DNA of 64,000 nucleotides from an uncultured Anaeromusa sp. (GCF_963676855.1 NZ_OY781460.1:1-64000), one strand, 5' to 3'; counted from the first letter of the stretch, positions 36,726 through 47,536 are shown. Numbers and translations are program-made. Notes: generated by a model not told the origin, from the letters alone.

Positions 36726-39173
36726 TTAAGCGAAAAGTTTCTTTAAATGGAATGCCATTTTTAAGCGCATTTTGGTTTCTGCGTCGTCCAACGACACTCC
36801 TAAAATTTTTTCTATTTTCTTCTTTCGAACTTCCGCCGTCTTGTGATGGATGAACACTTTACGCGAAGTCTCCAAAAGACTATCCACTTCCAAAAATACT
36901 TCCAACATCTTTAAATATTCTTCTTTCTTATTCCCTTTATAATTCAACAAATTTCCCAAGGCTTGCCGAACATAACTCGTCACTAATCGTTTATCTTTAA
37001 CATCAAAAAACAGTTGATATAATTCTACTTCTTCAAAGTGATATATCACTCGTTCCGGCCACAGTTTCTTCCCAATCTTAATTGCCATTCTGCAGTCCGC
37101 AATACGATCTTTCAGTTCTCCTAAACATTCAAAAAAGGCTGCTGCTCCAATCAAGACTTGTGCCTTAGGAATTGACTCTTCTAAAATACGCGCAACAGAA
37201 GTGGCAAGTTCTTGCTTAACTCCCCTTAGTTCCTCTTCATCAATCAGTACAGCCCCCATAATACAAACCGTATTTTCCTGCTTCCAGCACACCCAGTCCT
37301 TATTTTTTTCAACGATGGCAAGCACGCTTACTATCTTCTCATATTGATCTTCAACAAAATTTATAGTATCTACTTCCAGCACAACACAAAGTAACTTTTC
37401 ATCCCTCAATAAGCTTACGCCTTGATTCTGGAGTATTTTTCGCCCCTGCTTAATCGCTGCTGTATCTCCAGCGATAACGGCGCTGAACACCTTGTCTCGC
37501 TTTTCTCTTTCTCTAGCATGATAAAAAATGGTCTTTTGTTCCTCTTTCTCCCTCATATCTCTACATACAAATGAGAAAAAGCTGTTTATACCATTAATAT
37601 ATCGGTATCCTCGAATTTCAAACCATGTTTTAACGCCTTCTTTACTTTGAAGTTCCAAGGCGGTTACTCCATTTCCCCTGCGATTTACTTCGTGAAAAAA
37701 GCTATGCAGTTTTTCTTCCATCCCGCTTGCGCAAACATTAAAAAAAGACAGCCCATTCACTTCAGACGGCTCATATCCGAGTTTTCGATAAAAATAGTCA
37801 TTCACAAATACAATGTCCGCTTTACAACATCCCTGCCATTGTAAAAGCAAAATTATATCGTCGATGCTATCCGCCAATATTTCGTAAAACTCATTTTGTT
37901 TCATAAGTTGCGCTTCTTTGGTTTTTGTGACAGAAAAATCGTAGCAAACGCCGACATATTCGAGAAACTCTTCAGAATCAGATATTTTTTTTCCTTCTAG
38001 CTTCATCCAAAGGAGTGGCCCATCTGTATTGTTCACACGAAATTCATGTTCAAAAGCAACCATCTTTTGTGCAACTACCATTTCCATTTCTTCTTTTACT
38101 CGCCATCGATCACTCTCATGCATTAGCGCTAACCATTCAGCGACCGTTTTAAGGTCTTTGAAAGAGCTGGCGGCAATTACACTTTCGCATTCAGAAGATA
38201 CCTCAAACAGACTGTTGTCAAACCAGCTCTTTGCAGAACTATCATTTTTTTCTATTCGCCACCGCCAAACAAACTGCTTGCTGATTTGGAGCGCCATTTC
38301 CCATTGCGACAATTTAGCTTTAAGTATTTTTTCCCGTGTTATATACTCGGTTATATTTTCAGAAAAAGTTACTACACACCCCTTTTGCGGCGAGCAAATT
38401 GACGTCCGATACCATACATCCTTCCCGCAATAGGAATGCTCGATCGTAATGCTTTTACCGTATTGCTCCGCTTCACGAAACAGATGCAGCCAGTCTGCTG
38501 AATGTTTGCTTGAATCCGGGAAAACAGAGTATAGCGTATTTCCGCTCAAGTCTTTTAACGAATACCCCGTTTCCCGCTCATACGCAGGGTTCAAATCAAT
38601 ATACTCAAAATCAATTACTTGTTCGTTCTCATCAAAAATAAGCTTATGCAACGCAAAAATAATTTGTGTAGAATTGAAAACTTGCTTATAAAATGCTTCA
38701 TTTTTCATATGTGCCAGTTGGGCGGCTTCAAGCTCTTTTCTTAACATTACCTGCCTAGTTGCATCTCTTCCTAAAACAATAACCCCATCAACCTCATTTT
38801 CAGTTTTAAAAATTGGCAAGATGCAAAACTCCATATAGCGAATGCCAATCCGAGAAGAGATAGGTTCTGATAAAATTTTGTTTTTCTTTTTTTCTATCAT
38901 AATTTTGTCAATATCAGCTTTTTTGCCTTGTAAATACTCTATAATTACACTCTCTTCGAGTATGTTAGTTGCCGAAATGCCATTCGACTCAAAATCGGAA
39001 TAATCACTCCAAAAGCTACTACTATATGTAACATTCTGAAGCTTATCAAGCACAATCAAGCAGGGGGTAATCATTGTTTCAATTAGCTCCGCTTCATTCG
39101 CTTTTTTATAAAATTCGATTTGCTGCTTCATTAATGCTTTGACAGTTTGAAACCCATTCACAATCTCTTTCAT
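36726..39173 (-). CDS. Multi-PAS sensor with PucR-type helix-turn-helix
   Basis: 815 residues without membrane segments. About four PAS-like segments occupy 20-560 (for example GVIVLGRDATRQV, FVNDYFYRKLGYEPSEVNGL), then a PucR/CdaR-type GGDEF-like region (about 580-690) and a C-terminal PucR helix-turn-helix (about 745-815, ETSRKVFIHHKTAEVRKKK). Multi-PAS input on a PucR output is an unusual layout; it reads as a cytoplasmic one-component sensor. No obvious target gene is adjacent. The leader carries an inverted repeat (39218-39224/39244-39250) and a terminator-like hairpin at 39326-39352. Confidence 0.85.
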   Translation of the reverse strand: MKEIVNGFQTVKALMKQQIEFYKKANEAELIETMITPCLIVLDKLQNVTYSSSFWSDYSDFESNGISATNILEESVIIEYLQGKKADIDKIMIEKKKNKILSEPISSRIGIRYMEFCILPIFKTENEVDGVIVLGRDATRQVMLRKELEAAQLAHMKNEAFYKQVFNSTQIIFALHKLIFDENEQVIDFEYIDLNPAYERETGYSLKDLSGNTLYSVFPDSSKHSADWLHLFREAEQYGKSITIEHSYCGKDVWYRTSICSPQKGCVVTFSENITEYITREKILKAKLSQWEMALQISKQFVWRWRIEKNDSSAKSWFDNSLFEVSSECESVIAASSFKDLKTVAEWLALMHESDRWRVKEEMEMVVAQKMVAFEHEFRVNNTDGPLLWMKLEGKKISDSEEFLEYVGVCYDFSVTKTKEAQLMKQNEFYEILADSIDDIILLLQWQGCCKADIVFVNDYFYRKLGYEPSEVNGLSFFNVCASGMEEKLHSFFHEVNRRGNGVTALELQSKEGVKTWFEIRGYRYINGINSFFSFVCRDMREKEEQKTIFYHAREREKRDKVFSAVIAGDTAAIKQGRKILQNQGVSLLRDEKLLCVVLEVDTINFVEDQYEKIVSVLAIVEKNKDWVCWKQENTVCIMGAVLIDEEELRGVKQELATSVARILEESIPKAQVLIGAAAFFECLGELKDRIADCRMAIKIGKKLWPERVIYHFEEVELYQLFFDVKDKRLVTSYVRQALGNLLNYKGNKKEEYLKMLEVFLEVDSLLETSRKVFIHHKTAEVRKKKIEKILGVSLDDAETKMRLKMAFHLKKLFA

Positions 39174-39217
39174 ACCTACGACTCCCTTGCTAGTGTATTT
39201 TGCACTTCATTTTATCT

Positions 39218-39250
39218 AAAAGGCTTACTATTAGTATGCAAATGCCTTTT
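39218..39250 (-). promoter_or_regulatory. Inverted repeat upstream of the PucR-type gene
   Basis: AAAAGGC and GCCTTTT face each other across 19 bases about 45-77 bases before the start codon, with a small inner palindrome. A candidate operator or leader hairpin. Confidence 0.35.
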
Positions 39251-39325
39251 CCATTCCCGCAGCAATATATCTTTTGAATCAATACACACCGCTTCTATTT
39301 TCAGATTTTTTTACGTATAAAAAAA

Positions 39326-39352
39326 TACACTTACGTAGAATATGTAAGCGTA
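39326..39352 (-). terminator. Terminator-like hairpin between the IS element and the PucR-type gene
   Basis: On the minus strand a 9-bp stem (one G-U pair) is followed by seven T. It would stop transcripts entering from the IS side or act as an attenuator if the promoter lies further upstream. Confidence 0.5.
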
Positions 39353-39415
39353 TCAAACGACCATATATTGAATAAAGCCTATGTTATATCGCATCAAAAG
39401 TTAATCTTCTTTTAT

Positions 39416-40751
39416 GATAGCGTAGAATTAAGTTCGCAAAAGTGAAAAAGGAAAAGCCATCGAAAACTCCGAAAAGGTAAGTGCTAGCAAACCCAAAGGA
39501 GCGTGTAATCGATGGCTTACCAAAATTCTACCGTACCTTTCGAAAAAATGCTAATGAAATTTGTGTTGGACGAAGAACCCATGGTATCGATGCTCAAATG
39601 GCTCTGTGAACGGCTTATGGAAGCCGAAGTAGAAGGAAAGCTTGGCGCTGAAAAATCTGAGCGTAGTGAAGAGCGCCAAGGATATCGCTCCGGTTATCGG
39701 GTTCGCCGCTTCGACACACGAATGGGGACGATGTATTTAATGGTGCCCAAAATTAGAAATGGCGGCTATATTCCCTTCTTTGTTGAAGCCAAGAAGCGAT
39801 CGGAAGCCGCTTTAATGAGCGTAATCCAAGAAGCATACGTCAATGGCGTTTCAACGCGAAAAATGGATAGGCTGACCAAAACCTTGGGAATTGAGTCGAT
39901 CTCGCGGGGGCAGGTGTCAGTCCTTACTAAAGAACTAAACGAGCAGGTGGAGGCATTTCGACAGCGCAAGCTGGACGCCACGTATCCAGTGCTTTGGGTC
40001 GATGCTCTTTACGAGCGAATCCGCGATAATCGCGCAGTTAAAAACATGGCTGTCTTGGTAGTAACAGGCATTAATACAGAAGGCAAGCGCGACATTTTGG
40101 CTGTCGAACCGATGTATGAAGAGTCAGCTACTACGTATACCAAGCTATTTGATAACCTTAAAGAACGTGGTATAGAGAAAGTTTGGCTAGTGGTATCCGA
40201 CGCTCATAAGGGATTGGTCAAAGCGGTCCGCGAGTCCTTTGTCGGCTGCTCCTGGCAACGATGCAAGGTTCATTTTATGCGTAACATTTTAGGTTGTGTT
40301 TCCAGTAGAGATAAGAAATTCTTTGCGGAAAAGTTAAAACAGATTTGGCTTCAACCAGACTATGACAGCGCTAAAAAGTATGCCAATTGGCTCATGAACG
40401 AGTATGAAGGCAAATATCCGCAAGCCATTGCCACTTTGGAAGAAGGGTTGGAAGAATCCCTTCAATTCTTCAATTTCCGGCAAATTGACGCTCGCAAAAT
40501 TGCATCCACCAATCTTCTGGAACGGCTAAACAGGGAAATACGCCGTCGCACTAAAGTCGTAGGCATTTTCCCAAGTATGGATTCCTACATTCGCCTAGTG
40601 ACCAGCTATCTTATCGAATATAGCGAGGACTGGTCTAGCGGGCGCTCTTATATAAATCCTATGCTTATCACTGAACTTCAACAACAGTTGAGCAAAAGCG
40701 CTTAGCTATTTCAGAGTGCGATGGTTTTTGCGAACATACCTTGACACTATC
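39416..40751 (+). mobile_element. IS256-family insertion sequence, intact
   Basis: Imperfect terminal inverted repeats begin GATAG at 39416 and, inverted, end at 40751 (about 20 of 26 positions match, including a shared GTTCGCAAAA). The flanks read tCTTTTAT (39408-39415) and cCTTTTAT (40752-40759), an 8-bp target duplication with one mismatch. One intact transposase gene fills the element. It sits between genes and breaks none that I can see. Confidence 0.85.
39512..40705 (+). CDS. IS256-family (mutator-type) transposase
   Basis: 397 residues, full length. Catalytic residues of the DDE type are expected in VLWVDALYERIR, VVSDAHKGL and near NLLERLNREIRRRT; the motif CSWQRCKVHFMRN is typical of the family. 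The ATG follows AAAGGAGCG. It encodes cut-and-paste/copy-out transposition of its own element. No frameshift or stop is seen, so the element may be active. Confidence 0.95.
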   Translation: MAYQNSTVPFEKMLMKFVLDEEPMVSMLKWLCERLMEAEVEGKLGAEKSERSEERQGYRSGYRVRRFDTRMGTMYLMVPKIRNGGYIPFFVEAKKRSEAALMSVIQEAYVNGVSTRKMDRLTKTLGIESISRGQVSVLTKELNEQVEAFRQRKLDATYPVLWVDALYERIRDNRAVKNMAVLVVTGINTEGKRDILAVEPMYEESATTYTKLFDNLKERGIEKVWLVVSDAHKGLVKAVRESFVGCSWQRCKVHFMRNILGCVSSRDKKFFAEKLKQIWLQPDYDSAKKYANWLMNEYEGKYPQAIATLEEGLEESLQFFNFRQIDARKIASTNLLERLNREIRRRTKVVGIFPSMDSYIRLVTSYLIEYSEDWSSGRSYINPMLITELQQQLSKSA

Positions 40752-40824
40752 CCTTTTATCTAATTTCTATATTCCCTAACAAATACCTTTCGCAGCATTT
40801 CATTTTAATGATTTTAGACTCACA

Positions 40825-40860
40825 AAAAGACCTGCGCAAGTTTACTCACGCAGGTCTTTT
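40825..40860 (-). terminator. Terminator after the dCache chemoreceptor
   Basis: A perfect 12-bp stem (40825-40836 with 40849-40860), almost the same sequence as the terminator behind the receptor at 32140. Confidence 0.75.
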
Positions 40861-40953
40861 CAAAAGTCTCTTTTTGCCAATAGATCGCTGCCGCTCAAAA
40901 GCCCGCCTTATTTTCCGCACAAACATCCTTAAGATGGTTGAACAACATATTTC

Positions 40954-42951
40954 TTAGATCTTAAAGGTCCCCACTAATTTGTTTAGTTCCGCTGCCACAT
41001 TTGCCAATTCCGCTGCAGAACGCGACATTTTATCAACTCCTTGGCTAGCATCTGTAGCTCCTCTTGCAATCTCCTCCGCTCCATCCGCGCTTTGGGTTAT
41101 TGTTTTTGCTACCGATTCAATGGCTTTGTTAACTTCATTCACTTCTTGCACAATCTGATTCATGCGATCTCCAATTCCCGTTGTCACCGCAAGGAAGCTA
41201 TCCGCATCTTCTTTATACTGCTGACCAATCTCAACAAATGCTGCGTAGTCTTTTTTCACGGTTCCGTCAATAAATTGCAGCATATCATTTCCACTGTTCA
41301 CTAAGATCCCGATCGCAGCTTCCACTTGTTGTGTTAACCCCTGAATATTCCCTACCGCACGAGCCGATTCTTCGGCCAACTTGCGTACTTCTTCCGCAAC
41401 TACAGCAAAGCCGCGACCTTGTTCTCCCGCTCTGGCGGCTTCAATCGCTGCGTTGAGCGCCAGCAAATTTGTCTGTCCCGCAATCGCAGCAATCGATGCC
41501 GCCATTGTCGATATTTCGTTGACAATTTTAGCATCATCAATTGCCTTTGTCACCCGAGCGCTAATTCCGTCATACATGCTATGAGCAGTATCGCTAGAGG
41601 CCCTTGCGTTTTGTTGCAAATTAATCGCCTGCTGCTCAACCGTCTTGGCCACCTTAGCACCATCCGCTGCAATCTGCGCCACTTGATGGACATTAGCGCC
41701 CATATTTTCAGAAGAAGCAGTGACTTCTTCCGTCGAGGCCGACACGGTTTCCAGGCCCGCTGAAATTTCTTCAGTTGATGCCGCAATCTGCTGCATCGTT
41801 GCAGAATTGTCTTGAGATATTTCTACCATTTGCTGAGAAGCATGATTCAACTGATTCGCAGTTTGCGTTACTTGTCCCAGAAGATCACGAAGCTGCGATA
41901 CCATCACATTAAACGAAGTTCCTAATCTCCCAATTTCATCTTCCGACGTAATTGCGACAGTTTGTGTCAAATCGCCTGCGGCAATTTTGTCCGCCGCTTC
42001 CATTAAATGCACGATAGGCTCCGTAGTCTTGACCGCAATAAAGTAAATGAAACCCGCCGCAAGCAAAATGGCCACGATCCCTATCAGAATCGACTGCGTT
42101 CTCATTTCCCCAATGGCTTTCATTGCCTCTGTTTTCGTATCAGTAGTGCATACCGCCCAGGGAGTACCAGGAATCAAGGAATAGCCGGCAAATTTAACAA
42201 TGCCTCCGAATTCATATTCTTTCACACCTTTTTTCCCAGCAAGTGCCTCTTTTACCATGTCTTTTAATGCACCCACATCTCCTGTCAAGAAATTCTGCTT
42301 CATAGCTACCTGATCGTTCGGATGCATAATGACAAGCCCTGATTTTCCAACCAAGAAGGCATATCCTTCATTACCAATTTTCCGTCCAAGAATGTACTCT
42401 TTTATCGTATCTACGTTAACCGCTGCAATAATAACCCCAACTACCGTACTATTCTGTTTCACGGGCGTTGCAACAACAGCGACTAATTTTCCAGTAGCTT
42501 TAGATACAACAGGGTCACCTGAAATTACAGTCGCCTGTTTTTGTAATGCTTCTTTAAAGTATTCCCGCTCTGCAATCGCCATCGTAGCGCCGGTACTGTC
42601 CACGTATTTTCCGTCTAGACCTGCAATGCCAAGAGAATCAATTTTGGGCTGCGTCTTCTTTATTTCAGCCAACCGTGCAATCGCAACACCGGCATCAGCC
42701 GCTTTCACTTTATCGTCAGCAGCAATAAATTCAACAATAGCCCGAACCGCTGCAACTTCTTTCGCAACCCCTTCTGCGGCTGTCTCTGTATTGCTCAACA
42801 TAACTTCGCTGATTTTTTCTGACAAAGCATTTTCACTGGCTCTCAAATTAAAGAGCACGAGAACTCCAACTGTAACTGCCAACATCAGAGAGATTGTGAT
42901 CATTAGCTTTGTTTTGATACTTTTTCTGCTGACTTCTGCAACCTTAGCCAT
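40954..42951 (-). CDS. Methyl-accepting chemotaxis protein with dCache sensor
   Basis: 665 residues: TM1 (about 15-35), a double-Cache extracellular sensor (about 40-275, with [20 protein letters not shown] and [19 protein letters not shown]), TM2 (about 283-303), HAMP and a long signalling domain ending NKLVGTFKI. dCache domains bind small ligands such as amino acids; the ligand is unknown. Ribosome site AAAGGGGCG. Its promoter (43217-43245) matches that of two other chemotaxis genes here. Confidence 0.95.
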   Translation of the reverse strand: MAKVAEVSRKSIKTKLMITISLMLAVTVGVLVLFNLRASENALSEKISEVMLSNTETAAEGVAKEVAAVRAIVEFIAADDKVKAADAGVAIARLAEIKKTQPKIDSLGIAGLDGKYVDSTGATMAIAEREYFKEALQKQATVISGDPVVSKATGKLVAVVATPVKQNSTVVGVIIAAVNVDTIKEYILGRKIGNEGYAFLVGKSGLVIMHPNDQVAMKQNFLTGDVGALKDMVKEALAGKKGVKEYEFGGIVKFAGYSLIPGTPWAVCTTDTKTEAMKAIGEMRTQSILIGIVAILLAAGFIYFIAVKTTEPIVHLMEAADKIAAGDLTQTVAITSEDEIGRLGTSFNVMVSQLRDLLGQVTQTANQLNHASQQMVEISQDNSATMQQIAASTEEISAGLETVSASTEEVTASSENMGANVHQVAQIAADGAKVAKTVEQQAINLQQNARASSDTAHSMYDGISARVTKAIDDAKIVNEISTMAASIAAIAGQTNLLALNAAIEAARAGEQGRGFAVVAEEVRKLAEESARAVGNIQGLTQQVEAAIGILVNSGNDMLQFIDGTVKKDYAAFVEIGQQYKEDADSFLAVTTGIGDRMNQIVQEVNEVNKAIESVAKTITQSADGAEEIARGATDASQGVDKMSRSAAELANVAAELNKLVGTFKI

Positions 42952-43307
42952 ATAATTTCGCCCCTTTCAAATTACATAAATTAATACTTTACTTCAGAAT
43001 GACATTATTACTCAGCCATTTGATATGATACAATATTTCTGGACTACCTTTTATCCAACTTTGGTCACGATCCGTTCTATAAAAAACTCTTATTTTATAT
43101 ACTGCCAGCATACCCTCTTATGGCAGCATGACCTTCTCGAACTACAGGTCTATTGTCTCTCATTTCCCTTCTTTAGGTTTATTGATTTTCGATATTTTAG
43201 AATAATCTTTTAATATAACATAACATTGTTTCTTTCGGATGTAAATATGTCCTGCGCCTTTTGTGAGAATTTTCCCTCATTTTTTTCAACAGAGAGGAGT
43301 TTCAATT
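42952..43307. other. Divergent control region, chemoreceptor and XRE-cupin genes
   Basis: About 350 AT-rich bases. It contains the shared-type chemoreceptor promoter on the minus strand and hairpin-forming pairs in the receptor leader (CTGCCA with TGGCAG at about 43100-43127). No gene or known riboswitch is recognised. Confidence 0.5.
43217..43245 (-). promoter_or_regulatory. Shared-type chemoreceptor promoter 1
   Basis: Minus strand TTTACA (43245-43240), 17 bases, TATGTT (43222-43217) preceded by TG. Same layout as those at 45854 and 47677. Confidence 0.5.
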
Positions 43308-43856
43308 TTGAATAACCTAAACGAAATCATCAGTCAAAACTTAATTCGTTTGCGCAAAGAAAAAAATTTCAGCTTCGACAAGCTTGCCGAGTCTTCTGGG
43401 GTTAGTAAAGCGCTCCTTTGCCAGATCGAACGCGGCGATTCCAACCCCACCATTAACACCCTTTGGAAAATCGCTGTCGGCCTACAAGTTGCTTTAGGTG
43501 ATTTATTGGAAACTCATGAATATCCCCTTGAAATTGTACGTAAAAAATCAAAACCTCCGCTCATCGACAACGACGCTGGCTTGCGTTTATGGCCTATCTT
43601 TTCGAATTCCTTTTCTCCTGTTGGCATTTTCATTGCCGAGCTTGACTCGATGCACACACACAATTCTGCTCCCCATGACGCGTATTCTACTGAATACGTC
43701 TTTGTACTAGAAGGATCCTTAATTGTAACTATTAAGGGGCGCTCTTCCAATTTATCACAGGGCGACACTCTCTTCTTTCGAGCCGACCAACCGCATCATT
43801 ACTACAATCCAACTTCGACCACTACCCACTTCCAATGTATTTTCCATCGACAATAA
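43308..43856 (+). CDS. XRE-family regulator with cupin domain
   Basis: 182 residues from a TTG (43308-43310) eight bases behind GAGAGGAG. An XRE helix-turn-helix occupies about 5-60 (FDKLAESSGVSKALLCQIERGDSNPTINTLWKIA) and a C-terminal cupin about 100-180 (HDAYSTEYVFVLEGSLIVTI, DTLFFRADQPHHYYNP). Such proteins commonly repress a nearby transporter or catabolic gene and sense a small ligand in the cupin. The divergent chemoreceptor is the only adjacent candidate target. It ends in a 17-bp terminator. Confidence 0.9.
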   Translation: MNNLNEIISQNLIRLRKEKNFSFDKLAESSGVSKALLCQIERGDSNPTINTLWKIAVGLQVALGDLLETHEYPLEIVRKKSKPPLIDNDAGLRLWPIFSNSFSPVGIFIAELDSMHTHNSAPHDAYSTEYVFVLEGSLIVTIKGRSSNLSQGDTLFFRADQPHHYYNPTSTTTHFQCIFHRQ

Positions 43857-43879
43857 CCCTGCTCTTCTGATTTTAAACT

Positions 43880-43917
43880 AAAAAGCCGTGAACGTTTTTT
43901 AACGTTCACGGCTTTTT
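43880..43917. terminator. Bidirectional intrinsic terminator
   Basis: A perfect 17-bp stem (43880-43896 with 43901-43917) between the converging XRE-cupin and chemoreceptor genes. Confidence 0.9.
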
Positions 43918-43992
43918 GCGGTCAATTAGAGCCTATAGTCAAATATTCCATCCCTATTAGTAACAGGAACTTCGTTTGTTCACCACTCTTAA

Positions 43993-45708
43993 CTAAATCT
44001 GAAATTTCGAAACTTCCTTTTGTAAATCTTGGGCCAATGATGCCAGCGTCTGGCTGGCGGACGCAATTTCTTCCATAGAAGCCAATTGTTCCTCCGTAGC
44101 CGCGGATACGCTCTGCGCTTCGGCTGCAGAGGATTTACTGAGGCCATCAATTGTCTTAACCGTTTCCACAATTTGTTGACTTCCGCTTGCCATCTGCTGA
44201 ATAGCCGAGGAGATCTCCATGATTTGTCTGGAAACATCCGATACCAGCTTCACAATCTCTTGGAAGGCATCTCCGGCAACACTAACCACCTCTGCGCCTG
44301 TTTTGACTTCGCGCGTTCCCTCATTCATTGCCGAGACGGCCTTTCCGGTATCTCCTTGAATTTCTCCAATCATGTTGGCAATTCTGCCAGCAGCTTCCTG
44401 CGATTGCTCCGCAAGTTTGCGTACTTCCTCCGCCACAACTGCAAAACCGCGCCCCTGTTCTCCAGCGCGTGCCGCTTCTATTGCCGCATTAAGCGCAAGA
44501 AGGTTTGTTTGCCCGGCAATACCGGAAATAGTGTCAACGATCTGCCCAATTTCTTTTGACCGCTCGCCTAGTTTTGCTACCACACTCGCTGAAGCATTAA
44601 CAGTTTCTTCAACGCGAACCATTTGCGCGACTGCTTTTTCAACAGAGGCGCCCCCTTCTTTAGCTTTTCCAGCCGCTTGTGCGGATTGCTCCGCAACAAG
44701 GTTTGTATTCGCTGCAACCTGCTGAATGCTCGCGGACATCTGAGAAACCACGTCGGACGCTTCATTTGCCGCTACCAGCTGTTTATTGGCCCCGTTAGCC
44801 ACATCCGTAATCGAAGCGGCCACTTGATTGGCAGCCTGAGCCGATTGTTCGGAACTGGCAGTCAGCTCTTCGGAGGAAGCAGCCACGTGCTCGGTCGATT
44901 CGTTGACACGTTGTAAGACTCCACGCAAATTGCTCCTCATATTCGCTAGCGCATCAGCCACTTGCCCAATTTCATCTCTTCTGCTAACCTTACGCGGTTT
45001 TTCACGAAAATCGCCAGCAGCCAATTCCCCGCAAAAAGCGACCATCAGCCGCAAGGGATGGGAGATCATTTTGTTAATCAGCCAGCCAAAGAAGCCCAGT
45101 ATGATACACGAAATTAGAATAGAGCCTACTAGAATTTGTATAGCTCTTGCTTCGGCATCTTGTATATCGGCGTTCATTTGCTCCGATAGCTTCTGGATGT
45201 GTACCGTATAATCGCGCACACTGCTGACATATTCATTCGCCCGTGGCTCCAGAGTCGCCGAATATAACACATAGGCTTCGGCGTTTTTATTTTGCAATGC
45301 CAACTCTACTACCGGACCTCTAGCGGCACGGTATTTTTGTTGAGCCTGTTCCATTTTAGCAAGCAATTCATCCGCTTTGCTATCCAAATGCATTTGCTTT
45401 AAACTGTCCATATTTTGGTTAATTCCTTGAGCTCGCTCCTCTATCTCTTTCTTCAACTCAAGGTTTTTTGCATCATCCGTTGTAAGCATCAATTCCAGCA
45501 CATTGCCATTAGCCGTTCTAAGGAATGAGGCGATTTCAACGGATAACCGAACTGGAATCAATCGTTTTTCATACATAATCGCTATATCTTTACTGGCTTG
45601 ATTGAGATAGTAATACCCAGCAAAACCGACAATCCCCAACGATAAAAAAGCCACAAGAATTAAAACTCCTAACTTCATGCTCACTTTCATGTTCGTCAGT
45701 GCGTTCAT
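43993..45708 (-). CDS. Methyl-accepting chemotaxis protein, 4HB sensor (second type)
   Basis: 571 residues from the ATG at 45706-45708, nine bases behind GGAG; an in-frame ATG at 45742 lies in the leader. TM1 (about 7-27), a four-helix-bundle sensor (about 30-180), TM2 (about 181-201, [20 protein letters not shown]), HAMP and a long signalling domain with tip [22 protein letters not shown]. The output domain is of a different subtype from the receptors at 32140 and 40954 (ends [15 protein letters not shown]). Own promoter at 45854-45882. Confidence 0.93.
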   Translation of the reverse strand: MNALTNMKVSMKLGVLILVAFLSLGIVGFAGYYYLNQASKDIAIMYEKRLIPVRLSVEIASFLRTANGNVLELMLTTDDAKNLELKKEIEERAQGINQNMDSLKQMHLDSKADELLAKMEQAQQKYRAARGPVVELALQNKNAEAYVLYSATLEPRANEYVSSVRDYTVHIQKLSEQMNADIQDAEARAIQILVGSILISCIILGFFGWLINKMISHPLRLMVAFCGELAAGDFREKPRKVSRRDEIGQVADALANMRSNLRGVLQRVNESTEHVAASSEELTASSEQSAQAANQVAASITDVANGANKQLVAANEASDVVSQMSASIQQVAANTNLVAEQSAQAAGKAKEGGASVEKAVAQMVRVEETVNASASVVAKLGERSKEIGQIVDTISGIAGQTNLLALNAAIEAARAGEQGRGFAVVAEEVRKLAEQSQEAAGRIANMIGEIQGDTGKAVSAMNEGTREVKTGAEVVSVAGDAFQEIVKLVSDVSRQIMEISSAIQQMASGSQQIVETVKTIDGLSKSSAAEAQSVSAATEEQLASMEEIASASQTLASLAQDLQKEVSKFQI

Positions 45709-45853
45709 TTTCCTCAACTCCAATTTTAATTTTGTTTCTAACATCTATGTATTAAGAGGGCTTCTTGCTTCTCAACTCCATGCTCAAAGTCCCCAACTTT
45801 CAGTCCTTAAGGCTTATTGTTTTTCAATATTTCAGAACAATTATTTTAGTACA

Positions 45854-45882
45854 ATATAACACCGCATTAACAAAATGTAAAT
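45854..45882 (-). promoter_or_regulatory. Shared-type chemoreceptor promoter 2
   Basis: Minus strand TTTACA (45882-45877), 17 bases, TATATT (45859-45854) preceded by TG. Upstream and downstream bases resemble those at the other two chemotaxis promoters. Confidence 0.55.
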
Positions 45883-45940
45883 ATTCTCTGCTGTCCCTAT
45901 GCACTAACTCATTGCCAATGCACTTAGCAACTAATAAAAA

Positions 45941-45980
45941 GCTGGCTACATCACTCCTTATTTCAAGAGTTGCAGCCAGC
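45941..45980 (-). terminator. Conserved-loop terminator, copy B (after cheW copy 2)
   Basis: A 10-bp stem with one G-U pair, T-rich tail on the minus strand, and the same loop type as copies A and C. Confidence 0.7.
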
Positions 45981-46012
45981 CTTCGCTATCATAAAGTATA
46001 AAAATCTTGCCT

Positions 46013-46468
46013 TTACTGAAGGACTTCCTTCGGTATCTCTTCTACAGAAAAGAGACATTCCGGTTTTAAAATAATAATTAAACGATCCTCAAGTTTCGCA
46101 ACCCCATCCACATAGTTGCCATTCGCATCCGCAATAAAGGAAGGCTGCGCCTGAATCTGTTCATCAGACACAATTACAATATCTGTAACCTCATCTACAA
46201 TACATCCCATAATCGTATCTCGAACATTTACCATAACAAATTTACTGTCTTCCGTAATTATTGTCTTGTCCAATTTAAGCTTAATCCCTAAATTGAAAAT
46301 GTAATTAATTTGTCCGCGCAAATCAATCACACCTTCTATCATTGGAGGCAACCCTGGCATTTTATGAAGCGAAAACTTCTTGGGCCGTAAGATTCCATTA
46401 ACCGTTAAGGCATTAATTCCATATTCTTCACCGTCTAATTCAAAAACAACCAGCTGATGATTTGCCAC
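46013..46468 (-). CDS. cheW: CheW-like coupling protein (copy 2)
   Basis: 151 residues. GTG at 46466-46468 is preferred over the ATG two codons upstream because GAGGG lies six bases ahead of it and the resulting MANHQLVVFELDGEEYG lines up with copy 1 (MAHIQLVVFELNGEEYG). A complete CheW fold, closely similar to the protein at 28605. It follows the second PocR receptor by 27 bases, in the same order as copy 1, and ends in a conserved-loop terminator. Confidence 0.92.
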   Translation of the reverse strand: MANHQLVVFELDGEEYGINALTVNGILRPKKFSLHKMPGLPPMIEGVIDLRGQINYIFNLGIKLKLDKTIITEDSKFVMVNVRDTIMGCIVDEVTDIVIVSDEQIQAQPSFIADANGNYVDGVAKLEDRLIIILKPECLFSVEEIPKEVLQ

Positions 46469-46495
46469 ATTCATCCCTCTTCTGCGCTTTTTATA

Positions 46496-47536
46496 TTATT
46501 TAGAGTTAGCAAGGTTATACAGCTGTTCGGTCAAACTGTGGATTTCCTCGATACTTGCCGTCACTTCCTGAATCGCCGCAGCTTGCTGTTCCACAGTAAT
46601 CGTGGTTTCATTGCCCATGTTGACAGTTCGATCCACAGAACTGCTGATGGCAGAAGTAAATTCTTGTATCTTGCCCACGGTCTGTTTAGAGTCTGCTGAT
46701 AATTTTCTGATCTCCTGCGCAACTACGCCAAAACCTAAACCAGCCTCCCCGGCTCTTGCCGCTTCAATGGCTGCATTAAGACCCAGCAAACGAGTTTCGT
46801 CTGCAATGTCTTTGATGAGAGTTGTAACTTGGTTAATTTCGCCAGTTACGGTATTTACATTCTGAATTTCACCATTTAGAGCGCTTTGATTGGCGCTAAC
46901 CGTCGACGCCGAAGCCGCCAGCTCTTCCATCGTAGCTGAAATTTGAGTAATGCCATCATTCAGAACCCCTGCTATAGACTGTAGCTCTTTTTGATGATAT
47001 GCATCTCTCGACATGCTATTGGCAACAGTAAATAGAACATTAGCAGCCGCTTCTACACTTTCCCGCGACAGCAATTTCACTTCCTTCGCGGCCTCTACAT
47101 ATTCCTCTTCATGTACCCCTATTTCTCTAGCTATTCTCCGATACTTTTCTTCTTCTAAATTTGAGGTAAGAACCTGTCCTCCCAGAATGGTTCCTAATTG
47201 TTTTCCATCTACAATAACAGGGGCGGCAAAATCAATTAGGCCGGCATGACATTCATAGACTACAGGTTTTCCGAGTCTTGCCGCTTCCTCCCCTCCTTTT
47301 CGGTGAGATTCAGCGCAACGCTTATCTCCGCACTCTGTAGAATGCGTATAATCCATGCAAAACCGCGTATATCTGCTAGGATCGGTAATAGGGGTTCCAT
47401 CCATATCAACCGTTACACTTGCAATTCCTATTGCCGTAGCAAAATCATCTTGAAATTGCTGCAAAAACCTCAAATCAATAATATCGGTTAACTTCAAATC
47501 TTCCAAACTAATATGCTTTGTATGATTCATTACCAT
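46496..47536 (-). CDS. Soluble PocR-domain methyl-accepting chemotaxis protein (copy 2)
   Basis: About 346 residues; ATG at 47534-47536 fits GGAG spacing best, with neighbouring ATGs at 47539 and 47530 as alternatives. An open frame continues upstream to 47671 but lies in the leader. Domain order and the four cysteines ([22 protein letters not shown]) match copy 1, as does the short signalling domain with [21 protein letters not shown]. No membrane segment. Own promoter at 47677-47705. Confidence 0.9.
   Translation of the reverse strand: MVMNHTKHISLEDLKLTDIIDLRFLQQFQDDFATAIGIASVTVDMDGTPITDPSRYTRFCMDYTHSTECGDKRCAESHRKGGEEAARLGKPVVYECHAGLIDFAAPVIVDGKQLGTILGGQVLTSNLEEEKYRRIAREIGVHEEEYVEAAKEVKLLSRESVEAAANVLFTVANSMSRDAYHQKELQSIAGVLNDGITQISATMEELAASASTVSANQSALNGEIQNVNTVTGEINQVTTLIKDIADETRLLGLNAAIEAARAGEAGLGFGVVAQEIRKLSADSKQTVGKIQEFTSAISSSVDRTVNMGNETTITVEQQAAAIQEVTASIEEIHSLTEQLYNLANSK

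Noticed and set aside
39416-40751. IS element as disrupter of a gene
   Set aside because: Joining the flanks across the target duplication gives no open frame; it sits in an intergenic region.
42952-43216. c-di-GMP or other riboswitch in the chemoreceptor leader
   Set aside because: Hairpins are present but the conserved GEMM-I or other known aptamer motifs were not found.
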